Assembly (NCBI GenBank): GCA_017397695.1
Contig: JAFQIF010000060.1
Coordinates: forward strand, 1-6,747
From: Clostridia bacterium
GTDB taxonomy: Bacteria; Bacillota_A; Clostridia; Christensenellales; Aristaeellaceae
Length of the DNA stretch: 6,747 nucleotides
Direction: 5' to 3'
The translations under genes and the position numbers were made by a program. Position 1 is the stretch's first letter; every line of letters starts with the position of its first letter. Below the pieces are notes generated by a model, which had not been told where the DNA came from, did not search any database, and saw only the letters and a list, made by a program, of their open reading frames with translations. Shown here in pieces: positions 5,571 to 6,747 of this stretch.

Positions 5571-5594
5571 CTGTCTTTCTGTCGTTCTGTCTTT
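5571..5594. repeat. Three 8-bp tandem repeats at the stop codon of the upstream SH3-like gene
   Basis: CTGTCTTT, CTGTCGTT, CTGTCTTT follow one another with one mismatch in the middle copy. The last base belongs to the TGA stop (5594-5596). A short imperfect hairpin (CAGGC/GCCTG) follows in transcription order, but no U tract. No function is evident. Confidence 0.6.
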
Positions 5595-6214
5595 CACCAG
5601 GCAATCGCATTGAAGGGAATGAATCCGCAAACCGGACGGCCATCCAGCTCTCCCTGCACGTAGGCGTACTCTCTGCCGCCGTTGAATCGGTAATAAGCCA
5701 GGTAAGTCAGCTGTTCGCCTGCGCTGGCATAGGCCAGCGCCTCGCTCTCCAGCAGCGGGTCATCCGTGAGCATACAGTTTTCTTCAAGGGTCACAGTCCA
5801 GTATGCAAAATTCACATTGCGGGTCGCCTGAATGCGGCCGGATGTGATCTGCGTGCTCGGCACCCAGCCCACGCGGAAGCCGCCGTTGCTCTTCTCATAG
5901 CGAACCAGAAGCCAGGCGCCATGCCAGCCGGCGCTGTCCACGCCTTCAGAGGTATACACGCTGGCCTTACCGCCCGCGCCGCGTACCGCATTGAGCGCCG
6001 GTGCAGCGTAGATATTCCAGGTATCCTTGTAACCGATTTCCGTCTCATCTGCAAAGCTGATCACAAAATCCCGTGCCGACTTACCAGTCTGGTTTGCAGC
6101 ATAGTTGTAGTTGTAGCTTCCTGCAGAGCTGCTGGAAAGGGCAAAGGCAGAAGTGGGCAGAACCACGATCAGCAGGATAGCGAACATGATCACGACAAAA
6201 CGCTTGGACTTCAT
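5594..6214 (-). CDS. Secreted protein with two SH3-like domains (upstream paralogue)
   Basis: This 206-residue protein has the same layout as its neighbour: signal peptide (MKSKRFVVIM onward, likely cleavage after SAFA near residue 25), a Ser/Asn/Tyr-rich linker (27-45), a first SH3-like region with GAWLLVRYEKSNGGFRVGWVP (99-119), and a second ending in CGFIPFNAIAW. The stretches FAYWTVTL, LTDDPL, ASAGEQLTYLA and EYAYV are identical in both copies, while linkers and surface positions differ, which fits an older tandem duplication under constraint. Cys147 and Cys196 are the conserved pair. AGGAGG at 6223-6228 is eight bases from the ATG. No catalytic domain, LPXTG motif or lipobox is seen, so it is either free in the wall or medium or held by SH3b-wall contacts. 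The function is unknown; export is strongly supported. Confidence 0.87.
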   Translation of the reverse strand: MKSKRFVVIMFAILLIVVLPTSAFALSSSSAGSYNYNYAANQTGKSARDFVISFADETEIGYKDTWNIYAAPALNAVRGAGGKASVYTSEGVDSAGWHGAWLLVRYEKSNGGFRVGWVPSTQITSGRIQATRNVNFAYWTVTLEENCMLTDDPLLESEALAYASAGEQLTYLAYYRFNGGREYAYVQGELDGRPVCGFIPFNAIAW

Positions 6215-6312
6215 CTTTTTTTCCTCCTCAAATCTTGTTTCCTTTTGTTGCTTTGTTTCTGGTTGTCTTTTTTGCCTTATCCGGAAGTTTGTTCCTTCCT
6301 CGTTGCAAGTGT

Positions 6313-6340
6313 ATTATCGCATAGGGACCACTCACACCAA
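6313..6340 (-). promoter_or_regulatory. Possible promoter of the SH3-like gene pair
   Basis: GATAAT (6313-6318) is preceded by TGC, an extended -10, and lies 16 bases from TTGGTG (6335-6340), a poor -35. This suits an activator-dependent promoter. The resulting leader would be about 90 bases, A-rich on the minus strand, with a small GGAAG/CTTCC hairpin. A perfect TTGACA at 6374-6379 has no -10 at the right distance. Confidence 0.45.
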
Positions 6341-6359
6341 AAGGTTTTTTCCTCTCACA

Positions 6360-6404
6360 TTCACTAACGTCTTTGTCAATTCGCATTCATTTCACTAACT
6401 TCTT
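6360..6404 (-). repeat. Direct repeat pair upstream of the SH3-like genes, possible regulator site
   Basis: The 14-base plus-strand sequence TTCACTAACnTCTT occurs at 6360-6373 (n=G) and 6391-6404 (n=T), 31 bp apart, close to three helical turns. Relative to the predicted start near 6306 the copies centre around -60 and -91, typical of activator sites. This lies in the 217-base gap between the tuf terminator and the SH3-like gene. Its role is inferred only from spacing and position. Confidence 0.5.
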
Positions 6405-6430
6405 GCTGTTTCTATGCAATTATCCATAAA

Positions 6431-6460
6431 GAAAAAAGAGAGTCCCTTTCGGAACTCTCT
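6431..6460 (-). terminator. Intrinsic terminator after tuf
   Basis: On the minus strand AGAGAGTTCC and GGGACTCTCT form a 10-bp stem (one U-G) capped by a GAAA tetraloop and followed by six U. It lies about 35 bases after the tuf stop and isolates tuf from the SH3-like genes. Confidence 0.95.
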
Positions 6461-6494
6461 CTATTTGCTACTTAGCGCTGTGCCAGATGATCGA

Positions 6495-6747
6495 TTACTC
6501 GAAGATCTTGGTAACGACGCCGGAGCCGACAGTGCGGCCACCCTCGCGGATAGCGAAGCGCAGCTTCTCTTCCATAGCGATCGGGGTGATCAGGGTGCAC
6601 TCCATGTCGACGTTGTCGCCCGGCATGACCATCTCAACGCCCTCCGGCAGCTTGATGTTGCCGGTAACGTCGGTGGTGCGGAAGTAGAACTGCGGACGAT
6701 AGCCGTTGAAGAACGGGGTGTGACGGCCGCCCTCTTCCTTGGTCAGA
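6495..6747 (-). CDS. tuf: Elongation factor Tu, C-terminal part (5' end outside the window)
   Basis: EF-Tu carries aminoacyl-tRNA to the ribosome as a GTPase. Only the last 83 residues are present: most of domain 3, with [39 protein letters not shown], and the near-universal end [21 protein letters not shown] before TAA. Domain 3 contacts tRNA and EF-Ts; the GTPase domain lies beyond the right edge. The frame is intact to the edge, so the gene is cut by the window and not broken. Placement of tuf before rpmG-secE-nusG resembles the tufB-secE-nusG arrangement known in E. coli, but here two exported-protein genes intervene. Confidence 0.97.
   Translation of the reverse strand, partial: LTKEEGGRHTPFFNGYRPQFYFRTTDVTGNIKLPEGVEMVMPGDNVDMECTLITPIAMEEKLRFAIREGGRTVGSGVVTKIFE

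Noticed and set aside
6374..6379. Perfect TTGACA upstream of the SH3-like genes
   Set aside because: No -10-like hexamer lies 16-18 bases downstream (GAGAGG at 17), so it is not called a promoter.

Overview
The window suggests a Gram-positive, Clostridia-like member of the Firmicutes, with moderately high G+C. The evidence is near-consensus TTGACA/TATAAT promoters with 17-bp spacers, strong AGGAGG ribosome binding sites 7-10 bases before nearly every start, U-tract terminators, and an L10 leader with an attenuator. A narrower placement cannot be made from the sequence alone. Every gene I can support lies on the minus strand, so transcription runs from the right edge to the left edge. The large plus-strand open frames are antisense shadows.

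Layout in transcription order: the 3' end of tuf (EF-Tu) enters from the right and ends at a strong terminator (6431-6460). Next are two tandem paralogous genes for secreted proteins with two SH3-like domains each (5594-6214 and 4832-5455), each with its own likely promoter, closed by a terminator at 4786-4818. A perfect consensus promoter (4654-4682) then drives rpmG, secE, nusG, rplK and rplA, which end at a terminator (2142-2171). The nusG-rplK and rplK-rplA gaps are rich in hairpins. An alpha/beta-hydrolase (lysophospholipase / monoacylglycerol lipase-like) with its own promoter occupies 1122-2048. It is followed by about 280 bases of noncoding DNA packed with inverted repeats. Last come a new consensus promoter, the L10 leader RNA with its attenuator, rplJ, and the ribosome binding site of a gene just off the left edge, almost certainly rplL.

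The core genes form the usual translation/transcription cluster: EF-Tu, L33, SecE, NusG, and the L11, L1 and L10 stalk proteins. The interruptions are the unusual part. A pair of exported SH3-like proteins sits between tuf and rpmG, and a lipase-like gene plus a palindrome-rich element separates rplA from rplJ, so rplKA and rplJL become separate transcription units. I see no phage, transposase, CRISPR, tRNA or rRNA. The candidates for something undescribed are the SH3 pair with its upstream direct repeats, the palindrome cluster at 838-1105, and the hairpin leader before rplK.
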